Of a stretch of DNA of 64,000 bases, positions 24,348-34,111 are shown one piece after another. The stretch is taken from positions 1-64,000 of the forward strand of contig NZ_PEFL01000002.1 in assembly GCF_002754475.1 (NCBI RefSeq), given 5' to 3'. Every line of letters starts with the position of its first letter. Positions within the stretch are counted from its first letter, which is position 1. The position numbers were made by a program, and so were the translations under genes. Source of the stretch: Comamonas sp. 26. Its GTDB lineage: Bacteria > Pseudomonadota > Gammaproteobacteria > Burkholderiales > Burkholderiaceae_C. Under the pieces are notes generated by a model, which saw nothing but the letters and a program-made list of their open reading frames with translations, was not told the origin of the DNA and ran no database searches.

Positions 24348-25040
24348 ATGGCTTTCAACACTACCGCCTCTGGCCTGCAATACGAAGACACCGTGGTCGG
24401 CGAAGGCGCCGAAGCCACCAGCGGCGCTGACGTCAAAGTGCATTACACAGGCTGGTTGTACCAAGACGGCGTACAAGGCGCCAAGTTTGATTCCAGCAAA
24501 GACCGCCGCGAGCCTTTTGAATTCACACTGGACGATGGCATGGTCATCCGCGGCTGGGACGAAGGCGTACAGGGCATGAAGGTGGGCGGCAAGCGCACCT
24601 TGATCATTCCTGCAGCGCTTGGCTATGGTGCCCAAGGCGCAGGCGGCGCGATTCCTCCTAACGCCACGCTGATGTTTGACGTGGAACTGCTGGGCAGCAA
24701 GGCTGCGCCCGTGCTGCAAATCGAAGACACCGTCGTGGGCGACGGCGCTGAAGCCACACGCGGTGCACGCGTGACCGTGCACTACACCGGCTGGTTGTAC
24801 AAAGACGGCGTGCAAGGCGCCAAGTTTGATTCCAGCAAAGACCGCAATGACCCCTTCCAGTTCCAATTGGGTGCGGGCATGGTCATAAAGGGATGGGACC
24901 AGGGCGTGCAAGGCATGAAGGTGGGCGGTCAGCGCACCTTGATCATTCCTGCAGAGCTGGGCTACGGCGCTCGCGGGGCAGGCGGCGTGATTCCTCCCAA
25001 CGCGACTCTGAAGTTTGATGTGGAACTGCTGGCTGTCTAA
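24348..25040 (+). CDS. tandem-domain FKBP-type peptidyl-prolyl cis-trans isomerase
   Basis: 230 aa from ATG 24348 (GAAAGGAAATCC upstream). Two complete FKBP domains, residues about 8-114 and 123-230, about 75% identical: each has [20 protein letters not shown], a [18 protein letters not shown] segment and a LGYGAxGAGG loop. Most bacterial short FKBPs have one domain (about 115 aa), so this is an in-frame duplication. No signal peptide: cytoplasmic. The aromatic and aspartate residues that line the FKBP pocket (Y, FD, W, Y) are kept in both halves, so both are probably active. Confidence 0.92.
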   Translation: MAFNTTASGLQYEDTVVGEGAEATSGADVKVHYTGWLYQDGVQGAKFDSSKDRREPFEFTLDDGMVIRGWDEGVQGMKVGGKRTLIIPAALGYGAQGAGGAIPPNATLMFDVELLGSKAAPVLQIEDTVVGDGAEATRGARVTVHYTGWLYKDGVQGAKFDSSKDRNDPFQFQLGAGMVIKGWDQGVQGMKVGGQRTLIIPAELGYGARGAGGVIPPNATLKFDVELLAV

Positions 25041-25061
25041 GCTACAGACTCTGCAATGACA

Positions 25062-25085
25062 AAAGCGGCTTTCGAGCCGCTTTTT
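25062..25085 (+). terminator. terminator of the FKBP gene
   Basis: Stem AAAGCGGCT (25062-25070) / AGCCGCTTT (25075-25083), loop TTCG, followed by TTT. Confidence 0.88.
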
Positions 25086-25106
25086 CTTTAGGTAAATGCG
25101 GGATGC

Positions 25107-25613
25107 TTATTCCGCCTCGGCCCCAAACAAAGCCCTGTGCAGCGGCCCATAAGCCTTGTCGCCAGCCGCTTCGCGGATACGTGGGGCCAGCTCCACCAGT
25201 TGCTCATAGCCCATGGCCGCTTCCACCGCCAGATTGAGCCTGAAGCCCTTGAGCCCCAGCCCTCCGGTAATAGACACCGCCATGGGATAAGCCTGCTGAT
25301 AACGTCGCATGGTGCTGCCCGGCTCTACCTTGGCAGGCGCCAGAGACGGCAGCACAGCCTTAGCTGGCTGCGCTTCAACAGCCACAGTCGCTTCACCCGC
25401 CAGGGCTGGAGCCTCCCGCCTGGCAAGCCAGCCTTTGGTGACCAAGGCCAGAATATCGTCCTTGCTCACACCCGTGGCTGCCGTGGCGGTCAGCACCTGC
25501 GCCAGACTGCGACTGCCATCAAACAACAAAAAGGCCGAACGCAGCCGCTGGCTCAAATCAACGTGGCGCTCCTTGAAGGCCTGCTGCCCTTCGGGTGTTT
25601 TGACTAAGTACAT
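25107..25613 (-). CDS. hypothetical protein
   Basis: 168 aa, family not recognised. Residues 1-65 look like a small helical or winged-helix unit (HVDLSQRLRSAFLLFDG, then SKDDILALVTKGWLARR); 70-100 is an Ala/Pro-rich linker; the rest is helical (GFRLNLAVEAAMGYEQLVEL). No signal peptide or membrane segment. Good Shine-Dalgarno (AAAGGAGAGGCAAGG). A tail-to-tail neighbour of the FKBP gene; about 180 bases separate it from the symporter stop. Function unknown. Confidence 0.75.
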   Translation of the reverse strand: MYLVKTPEGQQAFKERHVDLSQRLRSAFLLFDGSRSLAQVLTATAATGVSKDDILALVTKGWLARREAPALAGEATVAVEAQPAKAVLPSLAPAKVEPGSTMRRYQQAYPMAVSITGGLGLKGFRLNLAVEAAMGYEQLVELAPRIREAAGDKAYGPLHRALFGAEAE

Positions 25614-25743
25614 CAGCCTTGCCTCTCCTTTACTTTTGTTCTTGAAAACAGGGTTCTTGGAAAAGCAGAGTGGCAGCTATGACAAAGGCTGCAAAGCGGG
25701 TTTACCTGCAAACTCAGGCCGGATGGATGAGCTGAAATTTCAT

Positions 25744-25797
25744 CTAAAAACAGCCTCCAGATCAATACATACAATTGCAAGCAGCTATCAAATTAAG
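25744..25797 (-). repeat. dispersed ATAGCTGCT element, copy 5
   Basis: Minus strand: CTTAATTTGATAGCTGCTTG then CAATTGTATGTATTGATC, GGAGGCTGTTTTT. It includes the TAA stop codon of the symporter (25793-25795). Confidence 0.6.
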
Positions 25798-27892
25798 TAT
25801 TAAAGCTGGCTTTAGAACGGCGCAGCTCCCACCAGCTGACCAGGAATGTCGTGGCAAAGCCCGCAGGCACACCAAACACACCTGCTGATATGGGCTGAAT
25901 GCCCCACCACAACCCCTCAACACGCAAAGCTGCTGGCAATACGCCTTGCAGGCCTTGTACATGGGTGAGCATGTAATACACGGTAACGGCCAGTCCCAGC
26001 AGCATGCCGGCCACCGCCCCGCGCCTGGTGGTGCCGCGCCAGAAGATGCCCATCACCATGGCAGGCACAAAGGCCGATGCAGCAAGCGAGAACGAGGCCG
26101 AGACCATGGGCAAAATGTCTGATGAGCGCCGCGCCGCCACAAAGGCTGCAGACAGCGCCACCAGCATCAGTGCAAATTTGGACAAAATCACGCGCTGCTC
26201 AGGCGAGATACGGCGTTTGCGAGCCGTATCCACACGCTGGCGCTCCTGAAAATACAGATCCCGCACCAGCGCGTTGCTGATGGTCAGCAGCAAACCATCC
26301 GCCGTGGATAGCGCTGCCGCAAGCCCGCCAGCCGCCACCAGGCCCGAGACCACATAGGGCATGCCACCCAGCTCGGGCGTGACCAGCATGATGAGGTCGG
26401 CCCCCATGCGAATCTCACCAAACTGCAAAATGCCATCGCCATTGATGTCTTCGACCGCTAACAGCGATCCATCGACCCGGGACCACTGGGCAATCCAGTT
26501 GGGCAAGGCATCAAAGTGCGTACCGACCAGGTTGTTCATCACCTCGTACTTGACCAGCACCGCCAGCGCAGGCGCGCACAGATACAGCAGGCCGATAAAG
26601 AACAGCGTCCACGCCACCGAGCTGCGCGCTGCCGACACCGTAGGCACCGTGTAATAGCGGGTGAGCAGATGCGGCAAGCCAGCCGTGCCTACCATCAGGC
26701 AGAACATCAGCGCCAGAAAGTTACGGCGACTGTGTTCATAGGTCTGCTGCTCCTCAGACGTGCCATGCGGGTCGCCCGCAAAAGGCTGGCTTTGCAGCGG
26801 CATGCCGCCCAGCGGCTTGGCCCTCTCATAGGCTTCGCGCAACTCACGCATCCAGCGCTCACGCGCGGCTGCTTCATCCTTGGGCATAGCAGCCAGTTCA
26901 CGGCTGGCGGCCATGATGGCACCGATATTGCCGCTGCTGGTACGCAGCTCGCGGATATGCTCGCTCAGCGCCTGGCGCTCTGCCGTCAGCACATTGGGCA
27001 CATCGCGCAGCTTGGCCTGCAGCACCTGAGCGCGGGTGCGATAGGCCTCCAGTACAGACTGCTCGGCCTCGGACGCCAGCAGTTGCTGCTCCAGCTGTGC
27101 AATTTTGCCCAGTTGCTGGGTATAGGCTGCTGGAGCCAAAGGGTTGCCCAATTGCTTATAAGCCAGCCATGACACCGGCAGCATGAATGCCAGCAAGATC
27201 ACCACGTATTGCGCCACCTGCGTCCAGGTAATGGCGCGCATACCTCCCAAGAACGAGCACAGCAATACACCGCCCAGCCCCAGCATGATGCCGATCTCGA
27301 ACTGCACGCCCGTCAGCCGTGCCGCAATCAGGCCCACACCGTAGATTTGCGCCACCACATAGGTAAACGAGCAGGTAATGGCCGCCAGCGCGGCAATGAT
27401 GCGCGGCCAGCGCCCGCCAAACCGGGCCTGAAAAAAGTCAGGCACGGTGTAGAGATTCATGGCCCGCAGATAGGGAGCAATCAGCATGCCGACGAGGCAG
27501 AAGCCCCCAGTCCAGCCCAGCACATAGGCTAGGCCGCCCGGCTGGGTGCCCGCCCCCGAAAAACCTTGCAGATACAGCGCGCCAGAGAGGCTGATGAACG
27601 ATGCAGCGCTCATCCAGTCCGCAGCCGCTGCCATGCCGTTGTAAAAAGCCGGTATACGCCGCCCGGCGACGAAATACTCTTCGGCATCACTGGTGCGTGT
27701 GTAGACACCGATGCCCGCATACACCATCACAGTGCAAAACAGAAAAATGGGCCCGATCCAGTGGCGCGACAGGCCGCGCCCTTCGGCCCAGAGCATGGTC
27801 AGCACAAAGCCTGCCACACCCAGCACATAGAGGAAAAGAATGCGATGCAGCCGCCAGTGATAGGCGCTGCTCGGTGCGGGCCGCTCAGGCAT
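25793..27892 (-). CDS. sodium:solute symporter with coiled-coil insert and EF-hand loop (VC_2705-like)
   Basis: 699 aa from ATG 27892, overlapping the DUF4212 gene by 8 bases. SSSF-type transporter: TM segments from about residue 18, conserved AAAADWMSAASFISLSGAL (about 90-108) and GGLAAALSTADGLLLTISNAL near 525. Between TM blocks a hydrophilic, heptad-rich insert (about 255-375) would form a coiled coil. Residues 482-493 read DINGDGILQFGE, a full EF-hand calcium loop. The family is generally annotated as acetate/monocarboxylate-like symporters; substrate is not shown by sequence. Longer start (27988) would overlap DUF4212 heavily and is rejected. Confidence 0.88.
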   Translation of the reverse strand: MPERPAPSSAYHWRLHRILFLYVLGVAGFVLTMLWAEGRGLSRHWIGPIFLFCTVMVYAGIGVYTRTSDAEEYFVAGRRIPAFYNGMAAAADWMSAASFISLSGALYLQGFSGAGTQPGGLAYVLGWTGGFCLVGMLIAPYLRAMNLYTVPDFFQARFGGRWPRIIAALAAITCSFTYVVAQIYGVGLIAARLTGVQFEIGIMLGLGGVLLCSFLGGMRAITWTQVAQYVVILLAFMLPVSWLAYKQLGNPLAPAAYTQQLGKIAQLEQQLLASEAEQSVLEAYRTRAQVLQAKLRDVPNVLTAERQALSEHIRELRTSSGNIGAIMAASRELAAMPKDEAAARERWMRELREAYERAKPLGGMPLQSQPFAGDPHGTSEEQQTYEHSRRNFLALMFCLMVGTAGLPHLLTRYYTVPTVSAARSSVAWTLFFIGLLYLCAPALAVLVKYEVMNNLVGTHFDALPNWIAQWSRVDGSLLAVEDINGDGILQFGEIRMGADLIMLVTPELGGMPYVVSGLVAAGGLAAALSTADGLLLTISNALVRDLYFQERQRVDTARKRRISPEQRVILSKFALMLVALSAAFVAARRSSDILPMVSASFSLAASAFVPAMVMGIFWRGTTRRGAVAGMLLGLAVTVYYMLTHVQGLQGVLPAALRVEGLWWGIQPISAGVFGVPAGFATTFLVSWWELRRSKASFNT

Positions 27893-28283
27893 GAAAATCA
27901 GTAGCGGAGGATGTTGCGTCGTGCTCTGAAGCCTCTTTGCGGGCCTCGTCACGCGCTTGCTGGCGCTCAAAATAATCCATGGCCACACAATAGACCACGA
28001 TGATGAGCAGGAACATCAGGACCGCCCCTTGGGCCGCCATCCAGTAAGCCGCAGACCAGCCCGGCATCAGCGCCTGCAGATCACGTGCGAAATAGCTGGT
28101 GCCAAATGAAAAAACCACCCAGACGGTCAGCAGCAAGGCCTTGAGTCTCAGGTGGTGTGTGTCGTGCAAGTCCGGCGGAAAAGTGACTTCTACCGGATTG
28201 CCCAATGCATCGAAAGCGTCGAATGCCCGCAAAGAGGCATCCGACACGGCATCGTCATGCGAAGGCGCGTGGTGCGTCTGCAT
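27885..28283 (-). CDS. DUF4212 small membrane protein, symporter partner
   Basis: 132 aa from ATG 28283. Two predicted TM helices (ALLLTVWVVFSFGTSYFA about 49-66, and MAAQGAVLMFLLIIVVYCVAM about 84-104) and a charged C-terminal tail. DUF4212 proteins are known to pair with VC_2705-type symporters and probably form a complex with them, as YedJ/ActP-type small subunits do. Stop overlaps the symporter start by 8 bases; only 14 bases separate it from the ppsA stop, so the three genes look like one operon. Confidence 0.87.
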   Translation of the reverse strand: MQTHHAPSHDDAVSDASLRAFDAFDALGNPVEVTFPPDLHDTHHLRLKALLLTVWVVFSFGTSYFARDLQALMPGWSAAYWMAAQGAVLMFLLIIVVYCVAMDYFERQQARDEARKEASEHDATSSATDFHA

Positions 28284-28297
28284 GGCGATGCTGGGGC

Positions 28298-30688
28298 TTA
28301 TTGAGCCAGACGCTGCCAAGTGGCAACAACGCTGTCGGGGTTCAGCGAGATCGACTTGATACCCTTTTCTGCCAACCACAGGGCGAAGTCAGGGTGATCC
28401 GAAGGGCCCTGACCGCAGATGCCCACGTACTTATCTTGCTTCAGGCAGGCGGTAATCGCCAGCTCCAGCATCTTCTTGACTGCAGGGTCGCGTTCGTCAA
28501 AGTCAGCAGCCAGCAGTTCCAGACCGGAGTCACGGTCCAAACCCAGGGTCAGCTGTGTCAGATCGTTGGAGCCGATGGAGAAGCCGTCGAAGTACTCGAG
28601 GAACTCGTCCGCCAGAATGGCGTTCGAAGGCACTTCGCACATCATGATGAACTTCAGGCCGTTCTCGCCGCGCTTCAGGCCATTTTCAGCCAGCAGCTCA
28701 GTCACGCGCTTGGCCTGACCCAGCGTACGCACGAAGGGGATCATGATCTGCACATTCGTCAGGCCCATGTCTTCACGCACGCGGTGCAGAGCTTCGCATT
28801 CCATCTTGAACGCTTCGCCGAATTCCTTGGAAATGTAGCGGGCTGCGCCACGGAAGCCCAACATGGGGTTCTCTTCCTCGGGTTCGTAGCGGCTGCCACC
28901 GATCAGCTTGCGGTACTCGTTGGACTTGAAGTCCGACATGCGCACGATGACGGGCTTGGGCCAGAATGCAGCGGCAATGGTAGCCACACCTTCAGCAACC
29001 TTGTCCACGTAGAAAGCGCGGGGCGATGCATGGCCACGGGCCACGGACTCCACGGCCTTCTTCAGGTCGGCATCCACAGCAGGGTAGTCCAGGATGGCCT
29101 TGGGGTGCACGCCGATGTTGTTGTTGATGATGAACTCAACACGGGCCAGACCCACGCCTTCATTGGGCAACTGAGCAAAGTCAAAAGCCAGCTGGGGGTT
29201 GCCCACATTCATCATGATCTTGGTCTTGATGGCAGGCATTTCACCGCGCTTGACCTCGGTCACTTCGGTATCCAGCACGCCGTCATAGATCTTGCCGGTG
29301 TCGCCTTCGGAGCAGGACACGGTCACCAGAGTGCCAGCCTTGAGCAGGTCGGTGGCGTTGCCGCAACCCACCACGGCGGGGATACCCAGTTCACGCGCAA
29401 TGATGGCAGCGTGGCAGGTACGGCCTCCGCGGTTGGTGACGATGGCCGAAGCCTTCTTCATGACGGGTTCCCAGTTGGGGTCGGTCATGTCGGTCACCAG
29501 TACATCGCCAGCTTGCACTTGATCCATCTGCGAGATGTCGGACACCAGACGCACAGGGCCGGTACCAATCTTCTGACCAATGGCACGGCCTTCGGCCAGC
29601 ACGGTGCCTGTGCTCTTGAGCTTGTAGCGCAGCTCGGCTTGGCCCTTGGACTGGCTCTTCACGGTTTCAGGGCGTGCCTGAAGGATGTAGAGCTGACCAT
29701 CGGTGCCGTCCTTGCCCCACTCGATGTCCATGGGACGACCGTAGTGTTCTTCGATCACCAGAGCGTAGCGCGCCAGCTGTTCGACATCAGCGTCGGTCAG
29801 CGAATAGCGGTTGCGCAGTTCGTGGGCCACATCGGTAGTCTTGACCAGCTTGCCGTCAGCAGCCTTCTCTTCAGCCGAAGAAAAGACCATCTGGATCAGC
29901 TTGGAGCCCAGATTACGGCGAATCAAAGCCTTGTTGCCAGCCTTGAGCATGGGCTTGTGCACGTAGAACTCGTCAGGGTTCACAGCGCCCTGCACCACGG
30001 TTTCACCCAGGCCATAGCTGGAAGTGATGAACACCACATCTTCAAAGCCAGACTCGGTGTCGATGGTGAACATCACGCCGGCAGCACCCAGATCGGAACG
30101 CACCATGCGCTGCACGCCAGCGGACAAGGCCACCACATCGTGCTCAAAGCCCTTGTGCACGCGGTAAGAGATAGCGCGGTCGTTGTATAGCGACGCGAAC
30201 ACTTCCTTCATCTTGTGCAGCACGTCTTCGATGCCCACCACGTTCAGGAAGGTTTCTTGCTGACCTGCGAACGATGCATCGGGCAAGTCTTCTGCTGTGG
30301 CGGAAGAGCGCACGGCGAACGAAGCGGCAGGGTTGCCCGCTTGCAGCGTGATGAAGTCAGCGCGGATGGCGGCTTCCAGATCGGCAGGGAAAGGCTGGCT
30401 TTCCACCATGGCGCGGATTTCAGCGCCCACAGCGGCCAGAGCGCGGACATCGTCCACATCCAGCGCAGCCAGCTTGGCGGAAATCTTGCCGGCCAGACCT
30501 TCAAAGGCCAGGAATTCGCGGAAGGCATGAGCCGTCGTCGCAAAGCCGGTAGGAACGCGCACGCCCTGGGGCAGTTGCGAGATCATTTCGCCCAGCGAGG
30601 CGTTTTTGCCGCCGACCGACTCAACGTCGGTCATTCTCAGTTTTTCAAACGGAACGACTAATGCGGTCGCTTCGAACAGTTGAGACAT
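28298..30688 (-). CDS. ppsA: phosphoenolpyruvate synthase
   Basis: 796 aa. Converts pyruvate + ATP to PEP + AMP + Pi, allowing growth on three-carbon acids. N-terminal ATP-grasp domain ([11 protein letters not shown], about 16-26), central swivelling phosphohistidine domain with [17 protein letters not shown] (about 417-433), C-terminal PEP-binding barrel ending in [17 protein letters not shown] with the catalytic cysteine. GGAG precedes ATG 30688. Divergent from ppsR, its regulator, and followed closely by the DUF4212/symporter pair. Confidence 0.97.
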   Translation of the reverse strand: MSQLFEATALVVPFEKLRMTDVESVGGKNASLGEMISQLPQGVRVPTGFATTAHAFREFLAFEGLAGKISAKLAALDVDDVRALAAVGAEIRAMVESQPFPADLEAAIRADFITLQAGNPAASFAVRSSATAEDLPDASFAGQQETFLNVVGIEDVLHKMKEVFASLYNDRAISYRVHKGFEHDVVALSAGVQRMVRSDLGAAGVMFTIDTESGFEDVVFITSSYGLGETVVQGAVNPDEFYVHKPMLKAGNKALIRRNLGSKLIQMVFSSAEEKAADGKLVKTTDVAHELRNRYSLTDADVEQLARYALVIEEHYGRPMDIEWGKDGTDGQLYILQARPETVKSQSKGQAELRYKLKSTGTVLAEGRAIGQKIGTGPVRLVSDISQMDQVQAGDVLVTDMTDPNWEPVMKKASAIVTNRGGRTCHAAIIARELGIPAVVGCGNATDLLKAGTLVTVSCSEGDTGKIYDGVLDTEVTEVKRGEMPAIKTKIMMNVGNPQLAFDFAQLPNEGVGLARVEFIINNNIGVHPKAILDYPAVDADLKKAVESVARGHASPRAFYVDKVAEGVATIAAAFWPKPVIVRMSDFKSNEYRKLIGGSRYEPEEENPMLGFRGAARYISKEFGEAFKMECEALHRVREDMGLTNVQIMIPFVRTLGQAKRVTELLAENGLKRGENGLKFIMMCEVPSNAILADEFLEYFDGFSIGSNDLTQLTLGLDRDSGLELLAADFDERDPAVKKMLELAITACLKQDKYVGICGQGPSDHPDFALWLAEKGIKSISLNPDSVVATWQRLAQ

Positions 30689-30940
30689 GGGAAAACTCCA
30701 AAGGTAAAAAACCGGCACGCTTGCGAGGCCTGGGCTGAATGGCCAGGCGACGCGAACCCACGCTGCATCAAGGCAGTGCTTTGCTGTTCTGGATGTTGAC
30801 CGTCAACGAGCATGGGTGGAATTTGGGAATAATGGGCGCAATTGTAGGCCTAGCCATGACATCTCGCGTGGCACAAACCTGTTTCTCCGCTCAGGGAATG
30901 GCATTGCCAGCCCCGTCCCCACCTAATCACTGCGCGCACC

Positions 30941-31762
30941 ATGCATACCCATACGATTTTTGTCATTTCTGACGGCACAGGCATCACGGCTGAAACCTTT
31001 GGCACAGCCATCATGGCCCAGTTCGACAGCAAGCCGCGTCTGATTCGCATCCCTTTTGTGGACTCGATGGACAAGATTCATCAGGCCGTTCGCCAGATCA
31101 ATCATGTGGCGGATGTGGAAAACAAGAAGCCCATCATCTTCACCACGCTGGTCAATCAGGAGATGCTGGAATTTCTGGAAGCCAACAGCAAGGGCAAGCT
31201 GTTTGACATGTTCGGCACCTTTGTGCGCCCACTGGAGGTGGAGCTGGGCCAGAAATCGCTGCACCGCGTGGGCCGCTTTGCCGATATCAGCGAGAGCAAA
31301 GAATATCTGGAGCGCATGGAGGCCATCAATTACACACTGGCCCATGACGACGGCCAGACCCATACCGACCTGACCGGTGCAGACGTGATTCTGGTGGGCG
31401 TGAGCCGCTCAGGCAAGACGCCAACCAGCCTGTACCTGGCCATGCAGTTTGGCCTGAAGGTAGCTAACTACCCGCTGATCCCCGAAGACTTTGAACGCAA
31501 GCAGCTGCCGCCCGCGCTGGAGCCCTTCCGCAAAAAACTGTTTGGCCTGACGATTCAGCCCGAGCGCCTGTCCAGCATCCGCAACGAGCGCCGTCCTGAC
31601 TCCAAGTACGCCAGCCTGCAGAACTGCCGCTATGAAGTGGCCGAGGCCGAATCCATGATGCGCCGCAGTGGCATCGAGTGGCTCTCCAGCACCACCAAGT
31701 CGATTGAAGAAATCGCTACGACCATCCTGCAGGAAGTGCTGCCTCAACATCTGGGGCATTGA
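30941..31762 (+). CDS. ppsR: PEP synthase regulatory kinase/pyrophosphorylase
   Basis: 273 aa. Bifunctional DUF299 protein that inactivates PpsA by ADP-dependent phosphorylation of an active-site threonine and reactivates it by phosphorolysis. Signature P-loop [15 protein letters not shown] (about 153-167) and the N-terminal [14 protein letters not shown] (8-21). Divergently transcribed from ppsA across 252 bases, the classical ppsA-ppsR pairing, so the target is clear from context. Confidence 0.95.
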   Translation: MHTHTIFVISDGTGITAETFGTAIMAQFDSKPRLIRIPFVDSMDKIHQAVRQINHVADVENKKPIIFTTLVNQEMLEFLEANSKGKLFDMFGTFVRPLEVELGQKSLHRVGRFADISESKEYLERMEAINYTLAHDDGQTHTDLTGADVILVGVSRSGKTPTSLYLAMQFGLKVANYPLIPEDFERKQLPPALEPFRKKLFGLTIQPERLSSIRNERRPDSKYASLQNCRYEVAEAESMMRRSGIEWLSSTTKSIEEIATTILQEVLPQHLGH

Positions 31763-31795
31763 AACCTTGATGTAGAGCGCAGTGCTCAGTCGCTC

Positions 31796-32749
31796 TCAGT
31801 CGCTTCGGTCCGGCACGGGCCAGCGCAGCTTCGCCTGAGCGGGCAACTGTTCCAGCAGATAGTCCACCAGGGCGCGCACCTTGGCCGGCACATATTGCCG
31901 GTCTCTGAAACAGGCAAAAAAGTCCAGCGGCGCATGCTCGAACTGCAGTTGCCCCTTGCGCGCTGGCTTCAAGTCCAGCGGCTGCAGCCGGCCCTGGCGC
32001 ACCAACTCATGCACGATGAAGCTGCCAGCCCAGACAATGCCACCGCCAGCGGCCGCAAATTCCACCAGGGCATTGATGTCGTTGCCAATCACCGCAATGC
32101 GCTGCGGAGGATCGCTGCGCAGACCGTCACGCATAAAAGGCCAGCGCATCAGCCGGCCATCGCGCTCGCGCCGGTAGAGCAGACAGGCATGCTCGAGCAG
32201 CTCTTGCGCCGTCTGCGGGCTGCCATGCTGCTGCAGATACTGGGGTGAGGCGCACAGAATGCGCGGCACCGAAGCCAGCAACCGCACTGACATGCCGGGC
32301 TCCAGCACATCGCGGTAGCACAGGCTGATATCTACATCCTCCTTGAGCACGTCCACATAGCGGTCGGCAATCAACAGCTCGATCTCCAGCTGCGGGTGGC
32401 GAGCGGTAAAAGCCGGCAGCAGCGGTGCCAGCACATGGCGACCAAAAGCCGACATGCAGGCAATGCGCAGCCGGCCTTGCAGCTGACCGTGCAGAAGCGA
32501 CAGGTCGGACTGGGCTTTTTCCAGCGCCTCAAGCACCGGGGCCACGCTTGCCAGATAGCGCTCACCGGCTTCGGTCAGCGCCATGGACCTGGTGGTTCGC
32601 GTGATCAGCCGCGTGCCCAGATCACGCTCCAGTCGCGCAATATTCTGGCTGGCGGCGGCCGGCGAAATGCCCAGCTGGCGCGCGGCCGAAGCGATGGAGC
32701 CGCCCTCCAGCGCTTTGACAAAGGTTTCTATGGCTCGCAGATTCGGCAT
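31796..32749 (-). CDS. LysR-family transcriptional regulator
   Basis: 317 aa from ATG 32749. N-terminal winged HTH with GSIASAARQLGISPAAASQNIARLERDLGTRL (split here only by domain: helix 2-3 at about 18-40), followed by a LysR effector-binding domain (IACMSAFGRHVLAPLLPAF from about 92). Divergent from the DUF2798 gene across a 194-base region, the usual arrangement for a LysR regulator and its target; the inducer is unknown. The TTG at 32758 would add three residues and is not preferred. Confidence 0.88.
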   Translation of the reverse strand: MPNLRAIETFVKALEGGSIASAARQLGISPAAASQNIARLERDLGTRLITRTTRSMALTEAGERYLASVAPVLEALEKAQSDLSLLHGQLQGRLRIACMSAFGRHVLAPLLPAFTARHPQLEIELLIADRYVDVLKEDVDISLCYRDVLEPGMSVRLLASVPRILCASPQYLQQHGSPQTAQELLEHACLLYRRERDGRLMRWPFMRDGLRSDPPQRIAVIGNDINALVEFAAAGGGIVWAGSFIVHELVRQGRLQPLDLKPARKGQLQFEHAPLDFFACFRDRQYVPAKVRALVDYLLEQLPAQAKLRWPVPDRSD

Positions 32750-32943
32750 ATGCACCAATGTATCGCCAAAGTATTCTGAAGTTTGAATTACGAGTGCAGC
32801 AAGCTGGCACCCTCTACCGCCATTCAGGGGGCGGGCTTAGAGTCCGGGTACTTTGAAAACATAGACGCCCGGCAGTCGGCCCTTGCGCCGTCTTCTCCTG
32901 CAGTGATGCATGCGGGCGCAAAAACATTGCTATTACCAACACC

Positions 32944-33204
32944 ATGAGCTCTTCCCTCTCCAAGCCCGCGGGCCCTAAGCTGCACAAGCGCTACACCCCT
33001 TATGTCTTCGCCTTCTACATGGCGGGCATCATGGCTTTTCTGATGTCCTGCACCATCGTGGCGGCCAACAGCGGTCTGGGCAGCGGCTTTCTGCAGCGCG
33101 TGCTCAGCGCCTATGCCCTGGCCATGCCCGTGGCATTTTGCTGTGTGGTGCTGGTACGGCCCTTGGTGCTAAGGCTGGTAGCGCTCACCGTGCACAGTCA
33201 TTGA
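32944..33204 (+). CDS. DUF2798 two-helix membrane protein
   Basis: 86 aa. Two hydrophobic helices (YVFAFYMAGIMAFLMSCTIV about 19-38 and AYALAMPVAFCCVVLVRPLV about 57-76) match the DUF2798 pattern of small inner-membrane proteins of unknown function. Probably controlled by the divergent LysR regulator. No good Shine-Dalgarno is visible upstream of the ATG. Ends 79 bases before hmuV, tail to tail. Confidence 0.8.
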   Translation: MSSSLSKPAGPKLHKRYTPYVFAFYMAGIMAFLMSCTIVAANSGLGSGFLQRVLSAYALAMPVAFCCVVLVRPLVLRLVALTVHSH

Positions 33205-33283
33205 GGGACTAAAGAATCGCTATCGAATCTGAAGTGGCCTGCGCATGGCCAACCCCAGATTTCGATGAATTACCTTATGAAGC

Positions 33284-34111
33284 TCAGGCAGCCATTGCGC
33301 TACCCGCTACAAAAAGATATTGCAGCGCGCCGTCGCTGCTGCGCACCGGGTCGCATTGCATGTCCCACACGCGCTGAATCAGCTCAGGCTGCAGCACCTC
33401 TTGCGTTGCTCCCCAGCTCACGCCAGCAGCTCCGCCCAGCACTAGCACATCGTCGGCATAGCGCAGGGCCAGGTTCAAGTCGTGCAAGACCGCTACTACG
33501 CCCACACCGCGCTGGCTCGCCCAGTCGCGCAGCAGGCGCATGGCGTGGTGCTGGTGGGCTAGGTCAAGCGCAGCCGTGGGTTCATCCAGCAGTAGCCAGC
33601 GGGCAGCGCCATCGGCAGGTGCCTGCCAGATTTGCGCCAGTGCCCTTGCCAGATGGGCGCGGGCACGCTCGCCGCCAGACAATGTATTGATGCTGCGCTG
33701 GGCCAGATGGTCAACACCCGTTAGTACCATGGCCTCGGCCGGAATTTGTGCTTCTTCAGCACCGGGCTGGTTGCGGTGCGGGTAGCGCCCCAGCTCCACC
33801 ACTTCCTGCGCCGTAAAGTCAAACGCCACGCTGCAATCCTGAGGCATGACGGAGCGGCGACGGGCCAGCCTCTCAACCGGGTGGCTCGACAGCTCCACCC
33901 CATCCAGCAGCACCTGCCCGGCCTGCGGAGCGCGCTCGCCCACCAGCATGGACATCAGCGTGGATTTGCCCGCACCATTGGGGCCGAGGATGGCGGTAAA
34001 GCGCCCGGCCTGAATCTGCACATCGACCGTGGCCAGACGCGGACCTTTGGCCACGCCTACGCCCAGATTGCGGCATTCGATCTGTGAACCCATCTGTGAC
34101 GCGGCACTCAT
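33284..34111 (-). CDS. hmuV: heme ABC transporter ATP-binding protein
   Basis: 275 aa. Cytoplasmic ATPase of the inner-membrane heme importer. Walker A GPNGAGKSTL (about 39-48), signature LSGGERARAHLARAL (about 142-156), Walker B WLLLDEPTAALDLA (about 168-181). Start overlaps the hmuU stop by 4 bases (ATGA type), so the two are translationally coupled. Last gene of the heme operon. Confidence 0.94.
   Translation of the reverse strand: MSAASQMGSQIECRNLGVGVAKGPRLATVDVQIQAGRFTAILGPNGAGKSTLMSMLVGERAPQAGQVLLDGVELSSHPVERLARRRSVMPQDCSVAFDFTAQEVVELGRYPHRNQPGAEEAQIPAEAMVLTGVDHLAQRSINTLSGGERARAHLARALAQIWQAPADGAARWLLLDEPTAALDLAHQHHAMRLLRDWASQRGVGVVAVLHDLNLALRYADDVLVLGGAAGVSWGATQEVLQPELIQRVWDMQCDPVRSSDGALQYLFVAGSAMAA

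Noticed and set aside
28205..30190. 661-codon open frame opposite ppsA
   Set aside because: Antisense shadow of ppsA; same reason.
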